From: JAICYJ01 sp035695105
Lineage (GTDB): Bacteria > Actinomycetota > Thermoleophilia > Gaiellales > JAICJC01
DNA: 22,024 nt
Direction of reading: 5' to 3'
Assembly (NCBI GenBank): GCA_035695105.1
Contig: DASSEV010000041.1
Location: 1 to 22,024, forward strand
The notes under the pieces were generated by a model. It was not told where the DNA came from. It saw nothing but the letters and a program-made list of their open reading frames with translations, and made no database searches. Both the position numbers and the translations under genes were made by a program. Shown here one piece after another: positions 14,809-22,024 of the stretch (its first letter is position 1; each line of letters opens with the position of its first letter).

Positions 14809-17328
14809 ATGAGCGACCAGCCCACCACCGCGCGCGCCGTCATCATCGGCGCCGGCATCGTCGGCAACAGCCTCCTCTATCACCTGTCCGAGCTCGGCTG
14901 GAGCGACCTCGTCCTGATCGACAAGGGCCCGTTCCCGAACCCCGGGGGCTCGACCGGCCACGCCTCGAACTTCATCTTCCCGGTCGACCACTCCAAGGAG
15001 ATGACCGCGCTGACGCTCGACAGCATGCGCCAGTACAAGGAGCTCGGCGTCTTCACCGAGAGCGGCGGCATCGAGGTCGCCCGCACCGAGGAGCGGATGC
15101 AGGAGCTCCGGCGCCGCATGTCGTCGGCACACGCGTGGGGCATCGACGACGTCTCGATGATCACGCCCGAGCAGATCAAGGAGCTGGTGCCGTTCATCGA
15201 CGAGTCGATCCTGGTCGGCGGCTTCCTCTCGCCGGGCGTCGGCGTGGTCGACTCGCTGCGGGCCGGCACCATCATGCGGGAGCGCGCGGTCGAGGCGGGC
15301 AAGGCCACCGCGCTCGCCAACACCGAGGTGCTCGGCATCGACGTGGAGCACGGCCGCGTCCGCCGGGTGCGAACGACGCGCGGCGACATCGAGACCGAGA
15401 TCGTCGTCATCGCGTGCGGCGTCTGGAGCCCGGCGCTCGCGCGCATGGCCGGCGCATCGATCCCGCTCACGCCGGCGGTGCATCAGATGATCGACATCGG
15501 GCCGGTGCCGCGCTTCGAGAAGTCGACGCGACACATCGAGTTCCCGATCGTGCGCGACATGGACACGTTCATGTACGAGCGCCAGGACGGCGTCGGCCTC
15601 GAGATCGGCTCCTACGCGCACCGCCCGATCCTGCACGACCCGGAGGAGATCCCCTCCATCGAGGAGGCGGCGCTCTCGCCGACCGAGCTGCCGTTCACCC
15701 AGGCCGACTTCGACCAGCAGATGGAGGACGCGCTCGAGCTGATGCCGGAGATCGTCGGCGACGAGAGCGTCGGCGTGAAGTACGCGATCAACGGCCTGCT
15801 CTCGCTGACCCCCGACGGAATGCCGCTCCTGGGAGAGACGCCCGAGGTGCGCGGGCTCTGGTCGTGCGCGGCCGTCTGGGTCAAGGAGGGCCCGGGCATC
15901 GCCAAGTCGGTCGCCGAGTGGATGGTGCACGGCGAGTCCGAGATCGACCTGCACTCCTCGGACATCGCACGGTTCTGGGATCACCAGAAGACCCGCGCGC
16001 ACATCCGCGCGCGCACCGGCGAGGGGTTCAACAAGACCTACGGGATCATCCACCCGTCCGAGCAGTGGGCCTCGAACCGCGAGGTGCGGCTGCCCCCCTT
16101 CTACACCCGCGAGCAGGAGCTGGACGCGGTGTTCTTCGAGGCGGCGGGCTGGGAGCGCCCCCACTGGTACGAGTCGAACGCGCCGCTGCTGGAGGAGTAC
16201 GGCGATCGCATCAACCTCCGCGAGGCGGAGTGGGACGCCCGCTGGTGGTCGCCGATCATCAACGCGGAGCACCTGGCGATGCGCGACCACGCCGGGATGG
16301 TCGACCTGTCGGCCTTCACGATCTTCGACGTGCTCGGCCCCGGCGCCCTCGAGGCCGTGCAGCGCACCGCCATGCGCCAGATGGACGTGCCGGTCGGACG
16401 CGTCGTCTACACGCCGGTGCTGACGCCGGGAGGCGGCTTCAAGGCCGATCTGACCATCATGCGGCTCGACGATGAGGTGTTCCGCGTCGTCACCGGCGGC
16501 GCCCACGGCCCCGCCGACTTCAAGTGGTTCCGCGACCATTTGCCGGCCGACGGCAGCGCTCAGATCTCCGATCTCACGTCCGGCTGGACGACGCTCGGGC
16601 TCTGGGGGCCGCGCGCCCGGGACATCCTCTCTGCGATCACGCGGGACGACGTCTCGCATGAGGGCTTCCGGTTCGGCACCTGCCGGACGATCGAGGTCGA
16701 CACGCTCCGCGTCCTGGCGTCCCGGATCTCGTACGTGGGCGACCTCGGCTGGGAGCTCTACGTCCCGATCGAGGACGGCCGCAAGCTCTGGGATCTCGTC
16801 CGCGATGCCGGCGACCCGCACGGCATCGTGCCGGTCGGGATCGGCGTGTACGGCACCACCGGCCGGCTCGAGAAGTGTTACCGCGCCTACGGGTTCGAGC
16901 TGGAGAGCGAGTACAACGTGGTCGAGGCCGGGATGGCCTGGGGCAAGGTCAAGGACGAGGACTTCGTCGGCAAGGAGGCGCACGTCCGCCATCGCGAGGA
17001 GGAGCCGGCCGCCGTCATGTGCACCCTCACCGTGGACGACCACACGTCGGCGTCCGGGGTGAAGCGCTACATGCTCGGACGCGAGCCGATCCAGACCCGC
17101 GACGGCGCGCCGATCACCGACCGCAGAGGTCGCCGCTCCTACGTGACGAGCGCGGGCGCGGGCCCGTCGGTGGGCAAGCATCTGCTGATGGCATACCTGC
17201 CACCCGAGCACGCGAACGTCGGTGAGCAGCTCGCGGTCGAGTACCTGAACGAGCGCTACCCGGTGACGGTGGCGATCGCCGGCTCGACGCCCATCTTCGA
17301 TCCGGACAACGAACGGATCCGCTCGTGA
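14809..17328 (+). CDS. FAD-dependent dehydrogenase fused to GcvT (dimethylglycine/sarcosine dehydrogenase type)
   Basis: The 839-residue product has an N-terminal FAD/DAO domain (about 10-375) starting with the dinucleotide motif VIIGAGIVGNS. GGSTGHASNF contains His51, at the place where mitochondrial dimethylglycine and sarcosine dehydrogenases bind FAD covalently. A linker (about 380-440) follows, then a GcvT-like folate domain (about 480 to the end) with RDHAGMVDLSAF, DVPVGRVVYTPVLTPGGGFKADLTI, RISYVGDLGWELYVP and RLEKCYRAYGFEL. The family oxidises an N-methyl group and passes the C1 unit to tetrahydrofolate, giving methylene-THF. The ATG at 14809 has GGGGAG 9-10 bases upstream. Its stop overlaps the EtfB start (GTGA). 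Direct coupling to ETF genes matches the electron acceptor of this family. The exact substrate (dimethylglycine, sarcosine or another N-methyl amine) cannot be fixed. Confidence 0.87.
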   Translation: MSDQPTTARAVIIGAGIVGNSLLYHLSELGWSDLVLIDKGPFPNPGGSTGHASNFIFPVDHSKEMTALTLDSMRQYKELGVFTESGGIEVARTEERMQELRRRMSSAHAWGIDDVSMITPEQIKELVPFIDESILVGGFLSPGVGVVDSLRAGTIMRERAVEAGKATALANTEVLGIDVEHGRVRRVRTTRGDIETEIVVIACGVWSPALARMAGASIPLTPAVHQMIDIGPVPRFEKSTRHIEFPIVRDMDTFMYERQDGVGLEIGSYAHRPILHDPEEIPSIEEAALSPTELPFTQADFDQQMEDALELMPEIVGDESVGVKYAINGLLSLTPDGMPLLGETPEVRGLWSCAAVWVKEGPGIAKSVAEWMVHGESEIDLHSSDIARFWDHQKTRAHIRARTGEGFNKTYGIIHPSEQWASNREVRLPPFYTREQELDAVFFEAAGWERPHWYESNAPLLEEYGDRINLREAEWDARWWSPIINAEHLAMRDHAGMVDLSAFTIFDVLGPGALEAVQRTAMRQMDVPVGRVVYTPVLTPGGGFKADLTIMRLDDEVFRVVTGGAHGPADFKWFRDHLPADGSAQISDLTSGWTTLGLWGPRARDILSAITRDDVSHEGFRFGTCRTIEVDTLRVLASRISYVGDLGWELYVPIEDGRKLWDLVRDAGDPHGIVPVGIGVYGTTGRLEKCYRAYGFELESEYNVVEAGMAWGKVKDEDFVGKEAHVRHREEEPAAVMCTLTVDDHTSASGVKRYMLGREPIQTRDGAPITDRRGRRSYVTSAGAGPSVGKHLLMAYLPPEHANVGEQLAVEYLNERYPVTVAIAGSTPIFDPDNERIRS

Positions 17329-18089
17329 ACATCCTGGTCTGCGTCAAGCGGGTGCCGATGACCGGGGGCACCATCGTGCTCACGCCCGACGAGCAGGCGA
17401 TCGAGACACGGCACCTCGGGTTCACCATCAGCCCGCACGAGGAGTGCGGCGTCGAGGAAGCCGTGCGACTGATCGAGGCGCAGGGTGGCGAGTCGGCCGT
17501 GCTCTCGCTCGGGCCCGCGGACGCGGAGGAGCAGCTGCGCGACGCCATGGCGCTCGGCATCGACCGCGCCGTCCTGCTGCAGACCGACGAGGAGTTCGAC
17601 GGGCAGTCGACGGCCTCCGCGATCCTCGCCTCGATCGAGGCCGACCGGGCGTCCGGCGTCGAGTACGACCTGATCTTCTTCGGCAACGAGTCGGCCGACG
17701 CCGGGAACTACCAGGTGGGCATCCGCGTCGCGCATGCGCTCGGCCGTCCCTGCGTGACGGGCGTCAAGGGCATAGCCGTCGAGAACGGCCGCGCCCGCTG
17801 CGAGCAGGAGGTGCCGGGCGGCCGCGACGTGTACGACGTGCCGTTGCCTGCTGTGGTGACGGTGAAGGAGGGGCTCAACCTGCCCCGATACCCATCCGTG
17901 CCCGGCAGGCTGCGGGCCAAGCGCAAGCCGCTGGAGACGCGCACGCCCGAGCGTGGCGCTCCCGGCGTGGAGAAGATCCGGCTGAAGCTGCCGGAGGGCG
18001 ACGCCAGCCAGGCGGAGATCCTCGGCCACGGGCCCGCCGCCGCGCCGGCGGTCGTGGACGTGCTGCGTCGTGCGGGGCTGGTCGCGTGA
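17325..18089 (+). CDS. etfB: Electron transfer flavoprotein beta subunit
   Basis: The 254-residue product aligns over its length with EtfB. It begins with the strand MNILVCVKRVP, continues with FTISPHEECGVEEAVRL, the AMP/nucleotide-site region DLIFFGNESADAGNYQVG (about 115-132) and VTGVKGI, and ends with PAVVTVKEGLNLPRYPSVPGRLRAKRKPLE, which carries the conserved segment that contacts partner dehydrogenases. It pairs with EtfA to take electrons from the FAD-GcvT enzyme. The GTG start overlaps the previous stop (GTGA), and its own stop overlaps the EtfA start the same way, so translation is coupled. Confidence 0.93.
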   Translation: MNILVCVKRVPMTGGTIVLTPDEQAIETRHLGFTISPHEECGVEEAVRLIEAQGGESAVLSLGPADAEEQLRDAMALGIDRAVLLQTDEEFDGQSTASAILASIEADRASGVEYDLIFFGNESADAGNYQVGIRVAHALGRPCVTGVKGIAVENGRARCEQEVPGGRDVYDVPLPAVVTVKEGLNLPRYPSVPGRLRAKRKPLETRTPERGAPGVEKIRLKLPEGDASQAEILGHGPAAAPAVVDVLRRAGLVA

Positions 18090-19054
18090 CCCTCGTCTAC
18101 GTCGAGCATCAGGACGGGGCGCCCGAGGACGTGTCGCTGCAGGCGCTGGCGCTGGCGCGCGACCTGGCCGGCGGCGAAGCCGTGCAAGCACTCGTCGCAG
18201 GACCGTCGGCGGCGGATGCCGCGGCAGCGCTCGGCGAGCACGGCGTGACGACGGTGCATGTGCCGGATCACGAGGTGTTCGCGAGCCACGCGCCCGCCGC
18301 GCTGGGACGGGCCTTGACGCAGCTCGCAGCACGGCTCGGATCGGGCGCCGTGCTCGCCGCGGGGACGGAGCGGGGCAACGAGGTGATGGCGCACGCTGCC
18401 GCGATCGCAGACCTGCCGCTGGCGGCGAACTGCACGGAGGTCACCGCGGGCGACCCGCTCACCGTCACGCGGATCCGCTGGGGCGGCAGCCTGCTCGAGG
18501 AGGCGCGTGTGCACGGCGGCACGAAGCTGCTGACAGTCGCCCCGCACACGGTGGAGGCCTCCGCGTCAGGAGGGTCGCCGGCTGCGGTCGAGCCGTTCAC
18601 GCCGGAGCTGTCGGACGCCGACACGGCGGTACGCGTCGTCGGGCGCGTCGGCACCCGCAGCGAGGGTGGGGTGACGCTGGCCGATGCGAAGTTCGTGGTC
18701 AGCTGCGGGCGCGGCGTGGGCTCGCCGGACGGCTTCGCGCCCGCGGAGGAGCTTGCGGCGCTGCTCGGCGGGGCGGTGGGGTGCTCGCGTGCCGTCACGA
18801 TCGCGGGCTGGCGTCCGCATACGGATCAGGTCGGGCAGACGGGCACCAAGATCGCGCCGGAGGTGTACCTCGCCTGCGGGATCAGCGGCGCGACGCAGCA
18901 CATGGCCGGCTGCAAGGGCGCGAAGCGCATCATCGCGGTGAACACCGACCCCGAGGCGCCGATCATCTCCCACGCGGCGTACGCGGTGATCGGTGACCTG
19001 CATGAGGTGATCCCGGCGATCACCGCCGAGCTGCGGAAGGCGGGGGCGGGATAA
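18086..19054 (+). CDS. etfA: Electron transfer flavoprotein alpha subunit
   Basis: The 322-residue product has the EtfA layout: a divergent N-terminal domain (1-185) and a strongly conserved C-terminal FAD-binding domain. The latter shows SCGRGVGSPDGF (206-217), SRAVTIAGWRPHTDQVGQTGTKIAPEVYLACGISGATQHMAG (234-275) and AVNTDPEAPIISHAAYAVIGDLHEVIPAI. GTG 18086 is chosen because it overlaps the EtfB stop (GTGA). The frame is open much further upstream, but that part is only EtfB in another frame. It binds FAD and hands electrons to the membrane Fe-S protein encoded next. The gene ends in ATAA at 19051-19054, where the next gene would be expected to begin. Confidence 0.93.
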   Translation: MTLVYVEHQDGAPEDVSLQALALARDLAGGEAVQALVAGPSAADAAAALGEHGVTTVHVPDHEVFASHAPAALGRALTQLAARLGSGAVLAAGTERGNEVMAHAAAIADLPLAANCTEVTAGDPLTVTRIRWGGSLLEEARVHGGTKLLTVAPHTVEASASGGSPAAVEPFTPELSDADTAVRVVGRVGTRSEGGVTLADAKFVVSCGRGVGSPDGFAPAEELAALLGGAVGCSRAVTIAGWRPHTDQVGQTGTKIAPEVYLACGISGATQHMAGCKGAKRIIAVNTDPEAPIISHAAYAVIGDLHEVIPAITAELRKAGAG

Positions 19055-19092
19055 GCACCATCGGGCTGATCGCCCTGCTCGCCGCGCTGGCC

Positions 19093-21039
19093 GTGGGCGC
19101 CGGCCTGTTCGCCCGGCGCGCGCGGATGCTCGTGCGGATCATGCGCCTCGGCCGGCCGGCCGAGCGCTTCGACGACATCCCGCAGCGGGTCCGCCAGGAG
19201 GCGGTGGTCGCGATCGGCCAGAAGAAGATCCTCCAGCGGCTGGGGCCGGGAGTGATGCACGCGCTCATCTTCTGGGGCTTCATCGTGCTGTTCCCGACCA
19301 TCGTGATGGCGATGATCGGCGCCGTCGACAAGGGCGCGACGCTGCCATGGCTGGGCCACCAGGGCTGGTTCGCCTTCCTCGTCGACCTGTTCGCCGTGCT
19401 CGTGCTCGCGAGCGTCTGCGCCGCCTTCTACATCCGCAAGGTGGTGCGGCCGGCGCGGTTCGAGGGCAGCCACCTGGGCGAGGCCGACCTGATCCTGCTG
19501 TGGATCGCCGGCATCGTGACAACGCTGCTGCTCTGGCACGCGACGCGGATCGCGCTCGGGATCAACGAGTGGCCGGCGTCATGGTCGCCCGCGGCGAACG
19601 CGCTGTCCAACCTGTTCGGCACCGGCCAGCCGACCGAGACGCTCGAGCGGGTCTTCGTCTGGGCGCACGTGCTGCTGATCCTCTCGTTCCTCGCCTACCT
19701 CCCGTACTCGAAGCACCTGCACATCATCACGGCGGTGATCAACGTCTTCTTCGGCCGCACGACGCCGCGCGGCCGGCTGGAGCCGCTCGTGTTCGACGAC
19801 CCGGACGTGCCCGAGGACGAGATCCGGATGGGCGCCGGGACGCTCACGGACATGACCTGGAAGCAGATGATGGACACGGTCACCTGCACCGAGTGCGGGC
19901 GCTGCCAGGAGGTGTGCCCGGCCTGGAACACCGGCAAGGCGCTGTCGCCCAAGCTGCTGATCATGGGGCTGCGCGATCACATGCTCGAGCAGGGGCCAAA
20001 GCTGCTGGCGGGTGACGAGGAGGCCGCCGCGGCGCCGCTCGTCCCGGATGCGGTCACTGACGAGGTCGTGTGGGACTGCGTCACCTGCGGCGCGTGCGTG
20101 CGCGAGTGCCCCGTCTCGATCGAGCACATCGACCACATCGTCGACCTGCGCCGCCACCTGGTGATGGCCGAGGCGCGCTTCCCCGCCGAGGCCGATCCGA
20201 TGATGCGCGACATCGAGCGCTCGTCGAACCCCTGGGGCAAGGCGCAGCAGGACCGGGCGGAGTGGGCCGAAGGGCTTGGTGTGCGCGTGCTGGAGCCGGG
20301 CGAGCCTGCTCCCGAGGTGCTGTACTGGGTCGGCTGCGCGGCGTCGTTCGACGAGCGCGCCCGGCAGACCGCCGTCTCGACCGCGAAGCTGCTGCAGGCG
20401 GCCGGGGTGGACTTCGCGATCCTCGGGCCGCGCGAGTCGTGCACCGGGGACCCGGCGCGGCGGATGGGGAACGAGTACGTCTTCCAGGCGTTCGCCGCCG
20501 AGAACGTCGAGACGCTGAACGACGCCGGCGTGACGAAGATCGTGGCCAGCTGCCCGCACTGCTTCAACACGCTCGCGAACGAGTACCCCGACTTCGGCGG
20601 CCGCTACGAGGTGATGCACCACACGGAGCTGCTCGCGGAGCTCGTGCGCGACGGCAGGCTCGCGGCCACGGCGGGCTCCGAGGAGATCACGTACCACGAC
20701 TCGTGCTACCTGGCGCGCCACAACGACGTGATCGCCGACCCGCGCGCACTGGTGGAGGCGGTCGGGAAGCCCGTGGAGATGGCGAACCACGGCAAGCGCA
20801 CGTTCTGCTGCGGCGCCGGCGGCGCCCACATGTGGATGGAGGAGCGCGGGAAGCCGATCAACGAGGAGCGGGTGCGGCAGGCTGCCGAGACCGGCGCGAA
20901 GACCCTGGCCGTCGCCTGCCCGTTCTGCACCGTGATGCTCGACGACGGCGTGCGCACCAGCGGAAGCGACCTGCGGGTTGCCGACGTGGCCACGCTGCTG
21001 GCCGAGTCGCTGGACGAGCCGGCCGATCCCCCCGCTTAG
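19093..21039 (+). CDS. EtfD/DgcB-like membrane Fe-S oxidoreductase (ETF:quinone route)
   Basis: From the first standard start (GTG 19093) the product is 648 residues. It has a NarI-like membrane part with helices near 53-76, 92-115, 131-153 and 186-220. Two [4Fe-4S] motifs follow, CTECGRCQEVCP (Cys265, 268, 271, 275) and CVTCGACVRECP (Cys329, 332, 335, 339). Two CCG domains come next (YWVGCAASFD..., SCPHCFNTL; then HDSCYLARHN, FCCGAGGAHMW, ACPFCTVML). This is the architecture of mycobacterial EtfD and of DgcB from dimethylglycine catabolism, which pass electrons from ETF to the (mena)quinone pool. The GTG has no ribosome site and cuts off a hydrophobic stretch (STIGLIALLAALAVG) that family members normally keep. 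The real start is more likely the ATA at 19051 (662 residues), overlapping the EtfA stop. Confidence 0.88.
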   Translation: MGAGLFARRARMLVRIMRLGRPAERFDDIPQRVRQEAVVAIGQKKILQRLGPGVMHALIFWGFIVLFPTIVMAMIGAVDKGATLPWLGHQGWFAFLVDLFAVLVLASVCAAFYIRKVVRPARFEGSHLGEADLILLWIAGIVTTLLLWHATRIALGINEWPASWSPAANALSNLFGTGQPTETLERVFVWAHVLLILSFLAYLPYSKHLHIITAVINVFFGRTTPRGRLEPLVFDDPDVPEDEIRMGAGTLTDMTWKQMMDTVTCTECGRCQEVCPAWNTGKALSPKLLIMGLRDHMLEQGPKLLAGDEEAAAAPLVPDAVTDEVVWDCVTCGACVRECPVSIEHIDHIVDLRRHLVMAEARFPAEADPMMRDIERSSNPWGKAQQDRAEWAEGLGVRVLEPGEPAPEVLYWVGCAASFDERARQTAVSTAKLLQAAGVDFAILGPRESCTGDPARRMGNEYVFQAFAAENVETLNDAGVTKIVASCPHCFNTLANEYPDFGGRYEVMHHTELLAELVRDGRLAATAGSEEITYHDSCYLARHNDVIADPRALVEAVGKPVEMANHGKRTFCCGAGGAHMWMEERGKPINEERVRQAAETGAKTLAVACPFCTVMLDDGVRTSGSDLRVADVATLLAESLDEPADPPA

Positions 21040-21503
21040 GGCTGCGCCGCCAGCTCGTCGTTCAGGTCGACGAGCAGCGCCCGCAGCTGGGCGAACCGGC
21101 GGCGGCCGAGCCGGGCCTCCCAGTCACGCTCCAGCTCGCCCACCAGATCGCGGATGGCGTGGGCGGCATCGGTACCCCGCTGCGTGAGCGCGATCCGCCG
21201 TGAGCGCTGGTCATCCGGGTCGGCAACGCGCTCCAGGTAGCCGAGCCCCTCGAGCTGGCCGAGCAGGTAGTTGACCGCCTGCTTGCTCATGCGCAGGCGG
21301 GCGGCCAGATCCGACGGGCGCAGGCCCTGCGGGCCGGGATACTGGACGATGGCCAGGTGCGCCTGGTCGATGTCGTCGAACCCGCGCGCGTGCAGGCCCT
21401 CCAGCATGTGCCGCCGCACGTGGTCGACCGGCATCCGCAGGAGCGCTCCGATCAGCGGCGGGCCGAGCGCATTCGTAAAGTCACTTGACGAAGTCTGAGC
21501 CAT
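21036..21503 (-). CDS. MarR-family transcriptional regulator
   Basis: The 155-residue product has the MarR winged-helix fold: an N-terminal dimer helix, the recognition region LRPSDLAARLRMSKQAVNYLLGQLEGLGYLERV (61-93), the wing DPDDQRSRRIALTQRG (95-110) and a long C-terminal helix pair. The ligand is unknown. Its stop overlaps that of the convergent Fe-S gene (TTAG, 21036-21039). It is divergent from the cupin gene, and the 41-base spacer plus its first codons carry two near-identical palindromes, so it very probably represses itself and the cupin gene. A TGG-TAAAGT extended -10 for its own promoter lies at 21520-21525 on the minus strand. Confidence 0.9.
   Translation of the reverse strand: MAQTSSSDFTNALGPPLIGALLRMPVDHVRRHMLEGLHARGFDDIDQAHLAIVQYPGPQGLRPSDLAARLRMSKQAVNYLLGQLEGLGYLERVADPDDQRSRRIALTQRGTDAAHAIRDLVGELERDWEARLGRRRFAQLRALLVDLNDELAAQP
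21476..21488. promoter_or_regulatory. MarR operator copy 1 (TAAAGTCACTTGA)
   Basis: This 13-base near-palindrome has the form TNAAGT-C-ACTTNA and lies in codons 6-10 of the MarR gene. It overlaps the -35 of the cupin promoter. Its reverse complement matches copy 2 at all positions except the central base. Confidence 0.6.
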
Positions 21504-21513
21504 ACGGTATCGT
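21485..21513 (+). promoter_or_regulatory. Sigma-70-type promoter of the cupin gene
   Basis: TTGACG (21485-21490) and TATCGT (21508-21513) are 17 bases apart, matching five and four consensus positions. Transcription would start near 21520, within operator copy 2, leaving a leader of about 25 bases with GGAGGAG. Confidence 0.6.
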
Positions 21514-21525
21514 CAAGTCACTTTA
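21513..21525. promoter_or_regulatory. MarR operator copy 2 (TCAAGTCACTTTA)
   Basis: This second TNAAGT-C-ACTTNA copy is centred 37 bases from copy 1. It covers the predicted start point of the cupin transcript and, on the other strand, the TAAAGT -10 box of the MarR gene. Binding here would block both directions. Confidence 0.6.
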
Positions 21526-21544
21526 CCAGATCGGAGGAGCGACA

Positions 21545-21982
21545 ATGATTGCGACCATGGCAGAGGACATCCAGGTGGGCCCGCTGGCGATCCGATTCCT
21601 GGTCGACGCCGAGGCGTCGTCCGGATCGGCAACGGCGTTCGAGTTCACCGTGCCGGCAGGCTCACGCGTCCCGGTGCCTCATAGCCACGACGCCTACGAG
21701 GAGACGATCTACGGCCTCGACGGCGTGCTGACCTGGACTGTCGACGGCGAGGAGATCGCGGTGGCCCCGGGCGAGGCGATCTGCATCCGGCGCGGGATCG
21801 TGCATGGCTTCGAGAATCGCGGCGGTGCGAATGCACGCGCCCTCGCCGTGGTCACGCCGGGCGTGCTCGGCCCCGAGTACTTCCGCGATCTCCGCGCGGT
21901 GATCGAGACCGCCGCCGGCCCGCCGGATCCGGCCGCGATGGCCGAGGTGATGCAGCGGCACGGGCTGACGCCCGCTCCGTAA
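21545..21982 (+). CDS. Small single-domain cupin protein
   Basis: The 145-residue product is a Cupin_2-type barrel. Motif 1 is VPHSHDAYEETIYGLDG (metal-ligand pattern HxH...E, near residues 46-62). Motif 2 is PGEAICIRRGIVHGFENRG with the third His. These residues would hold one divalent metal ion. The enzyme or sensor role cannot be told, as cupins include dioxygenases, isomerases and binding proteins. The ATG at 21545 is chosen for its excellent GGAGGAG site. An in-frame TTG at 21485 is really the -35 hexamer. The gene lies under a promoter with two MarR operators, so it is probably induced by the MarR ligand. The last 42 bases of the window after its stop show nothing recognisable. Confidence 0.87.
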   Translation: MIATMAEDIQVGPLAIRFLVDAEASSGSATAFEFTVPAGSRVPVPHSHDAYEETIYGLDGVLTWTVDGEEIAVAPGEAICIRRGIVHGFENRGGANARALAVVTPGVLGPEYFRDLRAVIETAAGPPDPAAMAEVMQRHGLTPAP

Positions 21983-22024
21983 GATCATTGGTTCCACGGC
22001 GCCGTGCGGGCAAGGCGCAAGCCA

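Noticed and set aside
14740..17211. Very long minus-strand open frame (over 800 codons) opposite the FAD-GcvT gene
   Set aside because: Its translation is Arg/Asp/His-rich low-complexity sequence with no recognisable domain. It is the usual antisense shadow of a GC-rich gene.
21545..21982. Cupin as a DMSP lyase (DddW/DddQ-like), given the GcvT-type neighbour
   Set aside because: Only the general cupin metal motif is visible. No specific lyase signature was seen and the gene is under separate control.
1..22024. CRISPR arrays, tRNA/rRNA genes, transposases, attachment sites, riboswitches
   Set aside because: I saw no regularly spaced repeats, cloverleaf-like segments, mobile-element proteins or flanking repeats. 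Gaps between genes are all under about 210 bases.

Overview
The window is about 22 kb of high-GC DNA (roughly 70 % over most of its length, visibly lower in the first ~600 bases), densely packed with genes on both strands. GTG and TTG starts, several apparently leaderless genes with a TANNNT -10 box just upstream of the start codon, a SigB/SigF-like promoter, a hairpin terminator without a T-tract, and a menaquinone-type ETF dehydrogenase all suggest an actinobacterium. A soil lineage such as Thermoleophilia (Gaiellales/Solirubrobacterales) would fit, but that placement is inference. I found no tRNA, rRNA, CRISPR array, insertion sequence or phage gene.

Left part (1-3977): the 5' part of a secreted FG-GAP/VCBS-like protein on the minus strand with a good sigma-70 promoter, then a plus-strand set on the other side of a 200-bp spacer. 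The set is an ECF-type sigma factor, an overlapping single-pass membrane protein in the anti-sigma position whose outer part is an internal duplication with conserved NQC motifs, and a large protein joining a secreted Vps62-like domain to a polytopic membrane domain.

Middle part (3978-11673): mostly single genes or pairs. They are a SAM methyltransferase, a flavin reductase-like/DUF1810 pair, a membrane-anchored SRPBCC protein behind a SigB-like stress promoter, an MmcQ/YjbR-like protein, a GT-C-type polytopic membrane protein, a secreted six-bladed Asp-box (sialidase-fold) propeller and a sulfite-oxidase-family molybdoenzyme.

Right part (11754-21982): the most coherent functional region, which looks like a catabolic island for N-methylated compounds (glycine betaine, dimethylglycine, sarcosine or a similar substrate). 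It holds a non-pyrrolysine MttB-family methyltransferase, a compact serine/threonine-dehydratase-like PLP enzyme, a FadR-type GntR regulator, and a divergent four-gene operon. That operon encodes a fused FAD-dehydrogenase/GcvT enzyme (dimethylglycine/sarcosine dehydrogenase type), EtfB, EtfA and an EtfD/DgcB-like membrane Fe-S protein, joined by start/stop overlaps. The proposed flow is: methyl groups go to tetrahydrofolate, electrons go through ETF and the membrane Fe-S protein to the quinone pool, and the glycine formed becomes serine and then pyruvate through the PLP enzyme. A MarR regulator and a cupin, transcribed divergently from a promoter carrying two near-identical palindromic operators, close the window.

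The observations most worth checking are the one-base-from-ATG 'ATA' start of the EtfD/DgcB-like gene, the MttB homologue without a corrinoid protein, the two operator regions, the duplicated sensor domain of the anti-sigma candidate, and the recurring leaderless-promoter architecture.
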